A DNA stretch of 64,000 bases, taken from Diadema setosum (lineage: Eukaryota; Echinodermata; Echinoidea; Diadematoida; Diadematidae). The stretch spans positions 17,433,650 to 17,497,649 of the forward strand of contig CM067069.1 of NCBI GenBank assembly GCA_033980235.1, written 5' to 3'. Under the pieces are notes generated by a model, which saw only the letters and a list, made by a program, of their open reading frames with translations, did no database searches and was not told the DNA's origin. Shown piece after piece: positions 34,447 through 45,833 of the stretch. A program made the translations under genes and the position numbers. The first letter of the stretch is position 1, and each line of letters opens with the position of its first letter.

Positions 34447-34954
34447 CACTGTAAAAACATCGGTGTTAGATTTAACACCTCGGGTGTTAAATCTAACTTC
34501 GATCAAACTTCAATAAAGGACCACACCCACAGGTGTTAAAAATGCACTGTGATGGTGTTGAAAAGTGTTCACCTGACACTTCGTGGTGTTAATTTGACAC
34601 TGCACTGGTGTTAATTCAAAAATGACACCACATGGTGTTGATTTGATATTTGTTGGTGTTAATATCAATGGTTTAACACCCTTCCAGCTTCAATAAGAGA
34701 CCACACCAGCTGCTGTTACTTTGGTGTAAATCTATTTTCACATTTTTTCAAAAATCTAGTATTTTAATGTAAAATTCTTGATCGTCTTGTTTAAATTAAA
34801 AATCAACAAGAAGTGCAGTTACTAAGAAACTCTCCAAAAAACAGTTTAAAATTTGGAAATGACACCCGGAGGTGTTAATTTAACACCATAAATGAGCACC
34901 GAAAATTTAACACCAGCTCGGTGTTCACTATTTAACACCAGACTTTTTGCAGTA
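34447..34954. mobile_element. MITE with CACTGTAAAAA ends and GGTGTTAA/TTAACACC motifs
   Basis: The left end is CACTGTAAAAA (34447), after TA; the right end is TTTTTGCAGTA before TA. Inside are more than ten GGTGTTA or TAACACC words in both directions. This is a familiar type of non-autonomous TA-target element in marine animals. No coding frame. Confidence 0.75.
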
Positions 34955-34974
34955 TATGCATAGTGTAAACCCCC

Positions 34975-35260
34975 TTCTGTGCCCAATGGGTCTGTGTGCC
35001 ACACAAGTCATTATTGTGGTTATCCCACGATGCCGACACCATACGAGTCATACAGCCCATGCACGAGTTCGACAGTGAAACAGGTCCATGAGTCATACAA
35101 CTTACGAGTCATAAACCCATGAATTCGACACTAAGTAAAAACAGCCCACGAGTTTGACAGACAAACAACACGGGGCTTAATGTGTCGGTCTCGTTGGCTT
35201 TGTTAGCTTAAGTGTCGAACTCATGGGCTGTATGACTCGTGGGTGCTTGTCTCGTGACGT
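34975..35260. repeat. CACGAGTCATAC-motif repeat
   Basis: Many copies of ACGAGTCATA, GAGTTCGACA and the complement TGTATGACTCGTGGG, in both directions. Same family as 12480-12620. Confidence 0.55.
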
Positions 35261-35469
35261 GCACCCACATAATTCTGAGACTGCAACGTATTCATGCTTT
35301 TAGTCCATGGGCCAAGACCCGAAAAATGGGTAATTGGTACCACCTGAGGTGGCAAAACCGTTTTGGTGTCATTTTGTTTGTCGGGCATAGATATGCTAAT
35401 CAAGCTATGATAGCATTTCCAAATGAGTAGCTTAGTCATAAATTTATGATCGTTTTTTTTTTCTTTCAA

Positions 35470-35740
35470 AATGATCAGTATAGCTACATTTTCGAGGTAT
35501 GACTTTTGCACACAAAGCTGTGACAGAAACAGAATTTACTCGCAAATCCAATAGGGAACATTCTTTACTGATAGTCACCACATTAAATGCAAGCTACATG
35601 TGACGGGAATAGAATCTCAAGAAACGCTTTCATCGCACCTTGGCATTTGGCGATTAATCGGTCGGTTTGGGCGGGTTTGTGCGTTTGAGCAGAATACTAT
35701 GCTATTAAAGTTGGCAGGCCATCGACTGAGTCTGGCTTGC
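35470..35740 (+). repeat. Dispersed repeat, copy 2
   Basis: Colinear with 13360-13640; see that entry for the shared words. Same strand. Confidence 0.6.
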
Positions 35741-35908
35741 AAACGTGTCACCATGGAGGTTTCAGAATTGGAGTTCCAACTGGCTGTAATTATTCAAACA
35801 GTTGTCAATTTTCTATTGATGTACACACAAAAAAAAAATCCACATCAGTACTAGTGCATTTGTGCCTTTGATGATCGATGTTCTGAATCTGAAGATTCAT
35901 TTTGAACG

Positions 35909-35909
35909 T

Positions 35910-35940
<31 letters not shown>

Positions 35941-36185
35941 TTTCAATATTCTTTTAGCAGGGTAGCCCTTTCAGTTGGTTAACTGTTCTACCAAGGGGCC
36001 CTGCTGTACAGATAAAAATGTCATGATCATCAAAGTTAAGTACAAACAATGAAATAACTTATACTAATGAACCACTACACCAAAACAAATATACAAACAA
36101 ACTCAAACAGTGATTATTACAGCTTAATAACAGCTTGATAGGGCAATCAGAAAAGTATTGCCACTTCACCTACCCCCCCCCCCCT
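35909..36185 (-). repeat. LINE 3' end fragment with (AAATA)n tail
   Basis: On the minus strand, CAGGGCCCCTTGGTAGAACA and GGGCTACCCTGCTAAAAGAA lead into AATATTGAAATAAATAAATA, the tail at 35909-35945. This layout (CAGGG-GGCC region, then a 4-base tail) is usual for CR1/L2 LINE 3' ends. No coding part remains. Confidence 0.5.
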
Positions 36186-37969
36186 AGTGTTATGATACAA
36201 TGTCATCAAATTTCGGACTTCATTATCATTTCTACGTTAACGTAATGTTGGCCATATTTTGCTTATCTATTTATTAAACGAAATGAAATTTCACTTAATG
36301 ATATAAAAGCATGTAAAACAAAAGTCAATCCCGTCCAGATATTTGTGCAAGAGTGTAAATCAGGGCTGTGTCATGTGAAAATGTTAGAAACTGTATCATC
36401 CTCGAAAGCCGGTTTTATTTTCCACTTAATTTCCACAAATGAAACTTATATGGAATAATCTTGAAGTATATTTCTTTATTGCTAGATATATCAGGTTAGT
36501 GCCCGGGTATGCCTATAGTCGAGTAATTTTCATCCTTATTTCAGCAGTTTTACGGAATTAGCTTTCTTAGTTGTAGTGCAACATGCTTGTGGAGCGATTC
36601 AATCGCCTGTTCATTTCAGCTACTTGTGAAAGCCGTGTCTTCATTAAAATAATGTTTTAAAGACTGTTTGTTTCACAAGTGTATTTCAACACAATGCAAG
36701 CTTATTGCAGTTCCTGATGTTCTTCTGTTTTGTCATGCACCTATGAATATAATAGCTTTGCAGGACAGATGGTTCAGTCATTAGTGGAGAGTGCGTTTTG
36801 TGTACAAACTCTAATCAAATGGACCCTACTTTAGGGTCCATGTTATGATGAAGAACAGACAAACGAAGGTCTTTTAGGCTGTGCTTATGCCAGATGTGGA
36901 ACGTCCTTGGCGAGTTCCACTTGTAGGGTCTACCTAATAATCGATTAATACCGGAAAGTTAGATTGGCAACTGATGAACATAATGTGTTTATCCATTTTC
37001 GTAAGCCTCATGACACTGTTAACTGTTACCCAGGGTTGCACTTTATGCATGCAAAAGAAGGATAACCACAATGCACTGGCTCACTGTTGAAATTAGCCAG
37101 TTCGGAGTTGTATGGCAAAGCTAATGGGCACATTGATATGAAATGACCTTTCTTTTTTTTTTCTCGGTCGGTTAGGGGAGCTTCACTCGTTTTAACGGAG
37201 CGACATAATGCATAAACTTTACGTAACAATTTAAGGTATTCCTATAAATCCTGTTTAAACAAAGAATGAACTTTCGTAGACCAGATGACCAGAATGATCG
37301 GTCAATATTGACACTTTGTATATAGGTAAGCATCAATTTCATTATTTTGTATTCAATGTACTGTATCAACAATTTCTTTCTATACAATTGCCAAATACCA
37401 CTAAATTGCTGTCAGGTGAATGTGCTGGCAAGCAGCATTTATAAGGATTACATCGATTATGAGCATTCTCAAGGACTACACTACATTAAATCACACTGTA
37501 TTGCACTGTCACACACACGCGACACGCTGTCGCTTGCCTCGCACCCGCCTACACTTCCATTTACTAACGAGTACTAGTCAAAGGCACTGCGTTGTTGTTG
37601 TTGTTGTTGTTGTTTTCTTCTTCCTTTTTAACATACGCAGTCACTGTTGTTATTTTTGGTTTGTTTGGTGTTTGGTATACAACGTTCGCATAAGAGAGGA
37701 CCTCATCCACGTCAAGCTCTGCTTAAGATGACGGTCCCCTGTATGTTGCTTTAATTCATGATTATTAGAGATGATGAATTTACGAAATTGACAGTTTCCT
37801 GCATTGATTTGTATGTTTTACTTTCAATTGCTTTTGCATACTGTAACATTTTTTTCTTTCATTTGTTATTGTGTTTGGAGAAAGAAAATGCAGGAATAAA
37901 ACCTGACCAAAACATGAATAATCACTATGCCTTCCTCACAAATGCTTAGGCCTAATCCTAGTGAATATT
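36186..37969. other. Intergenic stretch: no gene seen
   Basis: AT-rich, with a GTT run at about 37590-37615. No exon, RNA gene or clear element. Confidence 0.5.
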
Positions 37970-37973
37970 TTAA

Positions 37974-38396
37974 AGAGATCGTATATTCGTATACTCCCAT
38001 GAGTTTTGGTTCAAACCTAACTTCCAGGTTTCTAACATTTTTTGGTGAGGTGATGAGAAACCTCTCCTGCAATGTGAAAGAGCATGTAATTCAAAGAGGA
38101 ATTCAATGTTTATTTGATGAAGATTGGTTTTGAAATGGCGGAGATATCCAAAACGAAGCGACTGTAATAAAAGGTGGGATACACCTTTTATTAGGGTGGG
38201 TTTGTTTTACTTTGTTTTTGGATGTCTCAGCCATTCCAAAACCGATTTTCATCACATAAACTGTGAATTTCTCTGAAAATGGTATGCTCTTTACTAGTTT
38301 TATAAGTGGTTTCTTGGTATCTCGCAAAAAAAGTTAACAGCCCAATCCTCAAGTCCACTAATACAATCACTGACAATACCGTCCCTTTAAAAACCA
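37974..38396. mobile_element. TTAA-flanked foldback MITE (copy 3)
   Basis: TTAA at 37970-37973 and 38397-38400. Arms meet near 38185 at AAAGGTGGGATACACCTTTT. Inner arms match copies at 24916 and 29037; the tips have diverged. Confidence 0.65.
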
Positions 38397-38400
38397 ACAG

Positions 38401-39611
38401 GCATGTTAGTACAAATAACCTTTTTCGGCTCATGGGCAAGTGGAGCTCCGAACTGATTTATACTTTCCGGAAAGCCATAGTCATGGTGGTCGACGTTTTT
38501 ACCAGAATGAATTGCAAAAGTATATGTTTGATCGACAGGATACCAAGGTCCGTGAAAAAAACAGGATGCATCGAAAGATTTCGGGGTTTTGGTTATTTTT
38601 TTTTTTTTTCTGGTGCCAGTGTTGTAATTTGTTGTTTCCGGACTTGTAGATATTAACTCACAACTCTTTTTACTAAAACTGAAAGTAATCATTTTCTATT
38701 TTCTATACATGTTCCAGCATCTAATAACTAAAATTGATATTCATTGGGCCTAAAACTTGACATCTATAATGGCCTGTAACACTAACTACCTATAGATCAT
38801 ATCAATAGCCTTTATTTTTTTTTAGGGGGGGGGGGGGTCGTCATAGAGGAATGTCGCAAAAAAAAAAATAATGTTTCATGTCAGAGGTGAATATAGGCCC
38901 TATAGGCCCTAGGCCAACTAGCACACTTTGTTATATTAAAGTCAATAACGTTTAGAGTACATAGGCCTACTCATAATAACCTGACCGAAAGATCAGTCTT
39001 TATCTAATTGTCATCGGGATATTATGTTCCGCAGCCTGCAGGAATCCCACCTTATGAGGAAGGCCGTAAAGCCGTAAAGTAACAAAAAAAAAAAAAAAAG
39101 TTTTTAAACTAATCCGGACAGACGGATTTTTCTGTCTTTACCACATAACCAGAGAAATTATCAAATCTTCGTGATTTTTGACTTTTTTTTCTGGAAGAAA
39201 GTTATAGGCCTAAACCTTCTTGAAGGCAGCAGGTCATAGTCAACAGCAATAATGACAATTATTTAAAACGTAACTTAACATCAAAATAATGATGGAAGAA
39301 TTTAAATATGTCTACATTATTTTACATTGCAATAAAAGTAAAGTGGTTGTTGAATATGATATATCTATAGGGGAATACGATTTTCTCTGGCTCCAACTGA
39401 TCGGCCACTGATATTCTGTGCTCAGAGGTCTGCGAATCACGACCGTGAACATTTGATACTGTAGCCTAAAAGTAGACTTGTACACCCATACCACAACACC
39501 AACCGAGAACAGCTTGACAGCTGCAGGCGCAGGCTGCCGTCCGACTGCCGTACGGCCGATGCCAGGTGGTATCGGATCCCCTTGGTATCGTACGTATGCA
39601 TAGCTAGATAT
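38401..39611. other. Intergenic stretch before the Gypsy element: no gene seen
   Basis: Contains a G run near 38825-38837 and an A run near 39083-39098. No coding or RNA feature. Confidence 0.5.
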
Positions 39612-39615
39612 CTAA

Positions 39616-40272
39616 TGTGGTAAACGGGACAATGCGCTATTATTGCGTCAGTGCGCTAGGGCGCGTTGTGACCATGTCAATGACGCAGCTTGTGTGCGGT
39701 TGGCATCGTTGGCATGGGCACAACGCAACTTTTATTTTTATGAGAATACACAAAGACACAGAGACGCAGATTCAATTCATTTTTAGATCTACTTCAGAGA
39801 CATTTGGACGTACTTTTTGTGCCAGCGTCTCGGTACATATTTTGTATATTCGTTACAAGCACTACGTACACGATAGCTGCAGAAACCCGGAGTTTAACGT
39901 AATCATTATATCGACAGACTGGTGAGTAAAACCCTTTCGATATAATATTATGATTCTTCTACTTCTTCTCCTTCTTTTTCTTCTTCTATTACTACTTCTT
40001 TATTAAGTCAAACTGGAATTGCTGTTAAACGTGAATTATTGTATGAAATCAAAATATTGAGTTAATGATATATGAAATTTATATCTATTGCAAAGTGAGA
40101 CACTGTTTGAAATCATTTCATTTGTGAAATAGTCATTGTTATAAATAATTGTAAAGTTTGACAATTATTTATGCTTGTTTACCCTTTATAGGGGCTGTTT
40201 TGTTTCCATAATAAAATCTATGCAACGTCAACTGGAGACTATCAGCGTCATCATTAATCCCGGCTTACAACA
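39616..40272 (+). repeat. 5' LTR
   Basis: 657 bases, TG...CA. A polyadenylation signal AATAAA lies at 40210-40215, so R and U5 lie in the last 60 or so bases. It also holds a good splice donor (CTG then GTGAGT, GT at 39922) and, after a CTT-rich pyrimidine tract, an acceptor (TTTATAG at 40191), so a 270-base intron could be removed from the LTR. A 100-codon frame here has no protein match that I recognise and is probably chance. Confidence 0.95.
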
Positions 40273-40274
40273 AA

Positions 40275-40291
40275 TGGTGTCAGGAGTGGGA
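40275..40291 (+). promoter_or_regulatory. Primer-binding site of the Gypsy element
   Basis: TGGTGTCAGGAGTGGGA begins two bases after the LTR. TGG complements the CCA end of a tRNA, and the rest would pair with its acceptor stem. The tRNA species cannot be named from this alone. Confidence 0.85.
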
Positions 40292-40704
40292 TCTGATGAC
40301 AGCCTGACGGAGTGATCCACTTTATCTAGTTGAGGAGCCGATCGGAACCCTGAGGGATGACAGCCTCGAGTCTGACGGGAGATTACGTTGCGAGGAGTCA
40401 GAAGTCAACGCTACTTCTTCGCCGAGTCGACTGATTGACTGCATGAGAATCGACGTGTACGGAAGTAAGAACTCTGCCGTGGACTTTGTCGACTATTTAT
40501 TTTGATTACGCCATCGTATGATACTGCCAGTATTTAAGTACGTGTAATATTTTAGATCATTTCGGCTGTTTTTGATTTAGTGTCAATGTACCGTACTGCT
40601 TATCATATATTTATGGTTACCAAGGCACGTTCTGGTTTATTTTAGTGAGTAACGTATATCCATAGCACTGCAGTGTGTGTTCCCCTCTATAACAAGTAGA
40701 AATC

Positions 40705-41661
40705 ATGAGTCAAGGTGAAGGTGACACTGGTTTCGCTAATGTGGAGATGATGGCTCGAGTTTTTAAGAGAGCCATGGGTTTCGGGGGTATTCTGCCACCT
40801 GGTCGATTGGCAAAATTCAAGGGGAACCCACAAAGAAACGGTGATATCTCTCTCAATGAATGGCTAGATGAATTTGATGACGCAACGAGTGGTTTGGGCT
40901 TAAGTGAAGGGGAGAAAGCGAAAGTATTCGTCGATCATTTGACTGGCGCGGCAAAAGAGGAGATCGCATGTCTGCCGGAAAGCGCAAAAGGGAAAATCAA
41001 GGAGATGAAAGAGGCTCTGCGGTTGTGTTTCGGCCATCATGAAAGCTCACACTCCCTCAGTACTATCTTTCATAGTCGTACACAACAGGAAGCGGAAACG
41101 TTGGCAGATTTCAGTCGCGCACTCAAGAAGCTGTACTCGAAGATGGAAAACGCAGCGGTAACGCAGGAAGAATCAGTTGCGCTCAAACAGTTGAGAGATA
41201 AATCTCTCTGTGAACAATTCGTTCAAGGAGCAAGAGAGGTGTGGGTGAGGCGAGAACTCCGTCGAATATACCTTGCAAACGAGAGAACGACCTTCGATGA
41301 CATGAGAAGAGAGGCTCTTCTCCTTTTCCAAGAAAGACAGGAACCGGAAGCCAGACGAGTTCGTGTAAGAGAGACTGTCGTCGAGGAATGTGCCGTTTCA
41401 TCGCTTCCAAAGTTGTCTGACGTGTTAGACCAGCAACGACATCTTATCCAAGAAGTTACCCACATGAGAGATGAAATGTCGGGACTCCGCTCTATGGTAC
41501 AAGGCTTGAAGTCAAACAAACCAAGACGCAAACCATTGTCTGAGGTGGTCTGTTATAAGTGTAAACAGACTGGCCACTACAAGAGTTCGTGTCCTGAAAT
41601 GGCAAATCAGTCAGAATCAGGGTCTTCTGCTCCGGGTGCAAGATATACTTCGGGAAACTAG
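40705..41661 (+). CDS. Gag polyprotein of the Gypsy element
   Basis: 318 codons. The N-terminal two thirds are a charged, mostly helical Gypsy-type capsid (LNEWLDEFDDATSGLGLSE near residues 51-70, a FxxALKKLYSKM stretch later). A nucleocapsid zinc knuckle of the form C-x2-C-x4-H-x4-C lies at Cys283, Cys286, His291 and Cys296. Gag packages the element RNA into cytoplasmic particles. The stop TAG (41659-41661) comes directly after a slippery heptamer, so a fraction of ribosomes should enter pol. The Met at 40705 is the first in the frame and follows a 432-base leader. Confidence 0.95.
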   Translation: MSQGEGDTGFANVEMMARVFKRAMGFGGILPPGRLAKFKGNPQRNGDISLNEWLDEFDDATSGLGLSEGEKAKVFVDHLTGAAKEEIACLPESAKGKIKEMKEALRLCFGHHESSHSLSTIFHSRTQQEAETLADFSRALKKLYSKMENAAVTQEESVALKQLRDKSLCEQFVQGAREVWVRRELRRIYLANERTTFDDMRREALLLFQERQEPEARRVRVRETVVEECAVSSLPKLSDVLDQQRHLIQEVTHMRDEMSGLRSMVQGLKSNKPRRKPLSEVVCYKCKQTGHYKSSCPEMANQSESGSSAPGARYTSGN

Positions 41662-41694
41662 ATTTCTCTGTCGTTGCGGGCAAAACGACAGAGA
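41652..41694 (+). promoter_or_regulatory. -1 programmed frameshift signal at the gag-pol junction
   Basis: GGGAAAC at 41652-41658 has the form X-XXY-YYZ in the gag frame (G, GGA, AAC), and the gag stop follows at once. After a 6-base spacer (41659-41664) comes a perfect 11-bp stem: 41665-41675 pairs with 41684-41694, with an 8-base loop. The pol frame is -1 relative to gag and is open from 41598, so slippage at this site gives a fused product. All three parts of the standard signal are in place. Confidence 0.88.
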
Positions 41695-41711
41695 GTGTTG
41701 ACGCAAGGCCC

Positions 41712-44700
41712 ATGGCAAATATGAACAATGTACATGTTGATACAGGGAACATTGATTTGAGTCGCCAAGATGAACACAGGCCCATTACTTTACAAGAATT
41801 GTTGATATCTCCAAGTCCAAGGACAGTGGCGGAGATAGGTGATGTAAGTATTGGTTGCATACTGGACACAGGCGCAGAGGCTTCCCTTATTCCAATGCAG
41901 ATCTATCAGTCGAGGCTGGAGACGTTAGGACCAATTGGAAAGTTAGAGTCCTCCGTTAAGATTGTTGGCGTGGAAGGACGTGGAATTCCAGTTGAAGGAT
42001 ACGTCAAGGCCCCGGTGAAAGTTGGAGAACATAAAGCCATGGTTGGATTTCTCATTGTAGATCAACAGATCATAACCGGAACAAGACAGGAAGATTATCC
42101 TATTTTATTAGGATGTAACGCTCTTCGAGTACTTCTTGGTAAAGAAGACAGAGATGACGAGTTGAGCATAACCATTCAGAGCCTGATGATGCCACAGAAG
42201 AATAAAAGAGGGACTCAAAGTGGAACAAAAAGGATGGATGTTGTTACTGGAGCAACACTAGAGGTTATTCCTCCCATGTCAATTAGGACCCTGCGATGCT
42301 GTCTTCGTAGTAACTCGGAAGTTGAACCGGATAGATTGTGGTTGGTGGGATCTTCGGAACACTGTAAGCATCCATCTCTACAGACTGTCGAAGGATGTGT
42401 ATCGGGACAACTGCCAATGGACATACTGGTAGTTAACAATGAGGAAAATGAGGTAATACTTGAACCACATACCGTCCTGTCAACTGCAATAGAACTTAAT
42501 GCAAAAGAAGAGGTAATCACTCGTTCAAACGATGAGACTATTGAAGTAAATGTATCCGAAGTCTTTGTGGAAAATGACATGGAATCACGTGATACTTCAG
42601 AGGAAGTTGTCTTTGAACATGGAAGAGACAACAATTTGACACCTACACCTGGTGAGGAAAAGAAAAGCCATGCGGGGAAGTTTGCATTTGCTGATGGTTC
42701 GACTATAGATTTGCCAGATGGAGTCTGTCTGGATTCATTAAAGTATGATGAAGCATGTATGGTGGCAGAAATGTTGCATAACAATAGAGAAGCTTTTTCT
42801 TCTGATGACTATGACTTGGGATACTGCGATCTGATACCGCATGAAATCAAGGTAACCGATGGTAAGAATATCAGACTGCCATATAGGAGAATACATCCTC
42901 ACCAGATGGAAGAGGTAAAAACCCTCTTACAAGATCTACTGGACAGGAAAATAATTCGCCCATCAGCCAGTCCATATGCTAGCCCGGTCGTGCTAGTACG
43001 GAAGAAAACAGGAGCACTCAGATTATGTATTGACTATAGACAACTGAATGCCATCACGATCAAGGACTCATTTCCCCTCCCCAAGATTGAAGAGAGTCTG
43101 GAAGCCATGTCAGGAGCCAAGTATTTCACATCCATGGACTTATCACATGGTTACTTTCAGCTGGCAATGAAAGAAGAGTCAATCCCTTTCACAGCTTTCC
43201 GTGTCCCATGGGGACTCTACGAGTTTCTACGCCTCCCACAAGGATTGTGCAACAGTCCAGGAACATTCCAACGCGTCATGGAACAGATATTTGGTGACAT
43301 GAATCTACAACGATTAATCTTGTATTTGGATGATGTTTTGGTGTTCTCCAAGACGCTAGAAGAACATGTTGCCACACTGAATGAAGTATTCCAGCGTTTG
43401 ATCAAACACGGGCTCAAGCTGAAGGGAAAGAAGTGCAAGTTGCTCCAGTCAGAAGTTGAACATCTTGGCCACATCGTGAGTGCTGACGGCATAGCAGCTA
43501 ATCCTGACAAAATCGCACGTGTCAAGAGTTGGCCAACACCAAAGTCAAGTAACGAGCTTAGTTCATTCCTAGGACTTGCTTCGTATTACAGACGATTTGT
43601 ACCTCGTTTTGCAGAGATAGCAGCACCACTTCATCAGTGTGTGGGGAAACAGACATCTCGACGTAAAATCAACAAAAGACAAGCTCCTGACCTTGGTGAG
43701 GCACCGCTGGCCACCACTTTTCAATGGACAGATGAAGCCGAACGTTCCTTTCAAGCCCTGAAAGACGCGTTGTCTTCCCCACCTGTACTTGTGTACCCAA
43801 AGTTCGACAAGGAGTTCTTTGTAGAAGTGGATGCGTCACTCAAAGGACTCGGAGCATGCCTCTTACAATCCGACGAGGAGGGAAAGTTGCATCCGGTCGC
43901 ATACGCTAGCAGAGGTTTACGCGGAGCAGAACGGAGGTATCCCGACTTTTCAAGCTTCAAGATTGAACTCCTAGCACTGAAGTGGGCAGTGACAGAAAAG
44001 TTCAAAGGATATCTTCAATACGCTAAGTGCACAGTCTTGACTGATAACAATCCCTTGGTACACTTACAGACCGCACAACTTGGAGCAACTGAACAGAGAT
44101 GGGTAGCACAATTAGCACCATTCAATATTCGGATTCAGTACAAACCAGGTCGACTCAACACCTGTGCAGATGCGTTAAGTCGATGTCCAGCGAATGACGA
44201 TGAAATCAAAGCATCTATTGGAGCTGCAATGAATTGTAGCATCCTTCCCGCTGAACTCCAGATCAATGGACCAGATGATGCACCAACCGAACCCCCATCA
44301 ACTCCTTCGGCTGTGTTTCCCTCATACACACATGCACAGTTAGCTACTATGCAGAGAGAGGATGAGTGCCTTGGAATTGTTTGGACATGCTGGGAGACTG
44401 GTTGGAAACCAGGTGACGCAATACCATCCTCATCCACAGAAGTAAAGGGATGGTTGAAACAGTTCCACAAGTTAACTGCACACCAAGGAGTACTGTATCG
44501 TCAAGTGACAGATCAAGATACAGGTCCTTACAGACAGCTACTTATCCCAAAGTGTCTGCGTTCGAAGATGTTGGAACATGCACATGACCAGTGGGGACAT
44601 CAAGGAGTCAATCGAACCACAGGTATACTCAAGACAAGATGCTTCTGGCCTGCATTACAGCAAGACGTGAAAGCATATGTAAAGAAGTGTTTCTCATGTG

Positions 44701-45833
44701 CGGTGACGAAAACACCGACCCCAGCGGTTCACACTCCCAGGAGACATCTCATTGCTTTCCAACCAATGGAACTACTTGCCATTGATTTCCTGAAACTAGA
44801 CCGAGGTAAAGGGGGCTATGAAGATGTTCTTGTTATGACAGATGCCTTCACGAAATACGCCCAGGCGGTACCTTGCAGGAATCAGACAGCACCAGTGGTA
44901 GCTCGTGTACTTCATGAAACATGGTTTGTGCACTATGGCGTCCCTCTCCGAATACATTCTGACCAAGGAAAGAACTTTGAAAGTTCTTTGATTCGAGAGC
45001 TGTGCCATCTGTACAACATTGAAAAGTCACGAACATCCCCATATCATCCTGAAGGAAACGGACAGACAGAACGTTTCAACCGAACATTGTGTAGTATGAT
45101 TAGGTCTCTTGCTCCTTCCGATCGAAGAAAATGGCCTGAACTCATCAGTAACTTAGTGTTTCTGTACAACAGCACACCGCATCGAGTTACTGGAATGTCA
45201 CCATACAAGCTCCTCTTTGGTAGAGAACCATACACCCCCCTGGACCAACTCCTGTCTAATGTAGAACTTACTTGGGATGAAGACTTCGTAGCTCAGCAGG
45301 CTAAAGCTCTGAAATGTGCCCACGAGTGCGCAAAGAAGCACATTGAACAATCCCAACAAAGGCAGAAAGAGAGGAATAATGTCCAAACAATCAGTAAATC
45401 ACTGACAGTCGGTTCCAGAGTGTTACTCAAACGGTGCGCCTTTGATGGCCGACACAAACTGGAAGACAAATTCCATCGATCTCCTTTCATAGTAATGGAC
45501 GTGAATGCACATCAAGACGTGTACGCTATTCGACCCTTACTTGGTGGACCTACAAAATGGGTGAACAGAAAATTACTCATTGAGGATCCAAGAGAAGGAC
45601 TACCTCAAATTGAAGAGAATGAAGCAATGTCAACATACGAGGGAGATGTCACTGTAGAAGCTTGTGGAGAAGGAAGTAGTGATGATACTTCTGACACTCG
45701 TGACCGTGTCCTATGGTACTGGATAACCCAAAATGGAAATGATCAAACCATTCCCTTGCGCAGATCAAATAGATCCACCAAGGGTAAACACAGAAACCCA
45801 TTCCATCTCCCCAGATCAGTGCAGCCTTCATAA
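41712..45833 (+). CDS. Pol polyprotein: protease, reverse transcriptase, RNase H, integrase
   Basis: 1373 codons from the first Met, but the true N-terminus comes from frameshift at 41652-41658, since the frame is open from 41598. Aspartic protease: Asp-Thr-Gly at residues 52-54. Reverse transcriptase: SMDLSHGYFQL, LPQGLCNSPGTFQ, and the YLDD active site at 538-541. RNase H: first catalytic Asp at about 707 (VEVDAS). Integrase: zinc-binding His958, His963, Cys993, Cys996; catalytic Asp1025, Asp1084 and Glu1120, the last two 35 residues apart. A GPF/Y-like module follows near the C-terminus; no chromodomain. No stop or break inside. It copies the element RNA into DNA and inserts it into the genome. 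Confidence 0.97.
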   Translation: MANMNNVHVDTGNIDLSRQDEHRPITLQELLISPSPRTVAEIGDVSIGCILDTGAEASLIPMQIYQSRLETLGPIGKLESSVKIVGVEGRGIPVEGYVKAPVKVGEHKAMVGFLIVDQQIITGTRQEDYPILLGCNALRVLLGKEDRDDELSITIQSLMMPQKNKRGTQSGTKRMDVVTGATLEVIPPMSIRTLRCCLRSNSEVEPDRLWLVGSSEHCKHPSLQTVEGCVSGQLPMDILVVNNEENEVILEPHTVLSTAIELNAKEEVITRSNDETIEVNVSEVFVENDMESRDTSEEVVFEHGRDNNLTPTPGEEKKSHAGKFAFADGSTIDLPDGVCLDSLKYDEACMVAEMLHNNREAFSSDDYDLGYCDLIPHEIKVTDGKNIRLPYRRIHPHQMEEVKTLLQDLLDRKIIRPSASPYASPVVLVRKKTGALRLCIDYRQLNAITIKDSFPLPKIEESLEAMSGAKYFTSMDLSHGYFQLAMKEESIPFTAFRVPWGLYEFLRLPQGLCNSPGTFQRVMEQIFGDMNLQRLILYLDDVLVFSKTLEEHVATLNEVFQRLIKHGLKLKGKKCKLLQSEVEHLGHIVSADGIAANPDKIARVKSWPTPKSSNELSSFLGLASYYRRFVPRFAEIAAPLHQCVGKQTSRRKINKRQAPDLGEAPLATTFQWTDEAERSFQALKDALSSPPVLVYPKFDKEFFVEVDASLKGLGACLLQSDEEGKLHPVAYASRGLRGAERRYPDFSSFKIELLALKWAVTEKFKGYLQYAKCTVLTDNNPLVHLQTAQLGATEQRWVAQLAPFNIRIQYKPGRLNTCADALSRCPANDDEIKASIGAAMNCSILPAELQINGPDDAPTEPPSTPSAVFPSYTHAQLATMQREDECLGIVWTCWETGWKPGDAIPSSSTEVKGWLKQFHKLTAHQGVLYRQVTDQDTGPYRQLLIPKCLRSKMLEHAHDQWGHQGVNRTTGILKTRCFWPALQQDVKAYVKKCFSCAVTKTPTPAVHTPRRHLIAFQPMELLAIDFLKLDRGKGGYEDVLVMTDAFTKYAQAVPCRNQTAPVVARVLHETWFVHYGVPLRIHSDQGKNFESSLIRELCHLYNIEKSRTSPYHPEGNGQTERFNRTLCSMIRSLAPSDRRKWPELISNLVFLYNSTPHRVTGMSPYKLLFGREPYTPLDQLLSNVELTWDEDFVAQQAKALKCAHECAKKHIEQSQQRQKERNNVQTISKSLTVGSRVLLKRCAFDGRHKLEDKFHRSPFIVMDVNAHQDVYAIRPLLGGPTKWVNRKLLIEDPREGLPQIEENEAMSTYEGDVTVEACGEGSSDDTSDTRDRVLWYWITQNGNDQTIPLRRSNRSTKGKHRNPFHLPRSVQPS

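Noticed and set aside
39617..39925. A 102-codon frame in the LTR (111 codons in the right LTR)
   Set aside because: It lies wholly in repeat regulatory DNA, is broken by the splice donor, and shows no recognisable protein feature. A fusion to exon 2 of the GATA-like gene would be out of frame.
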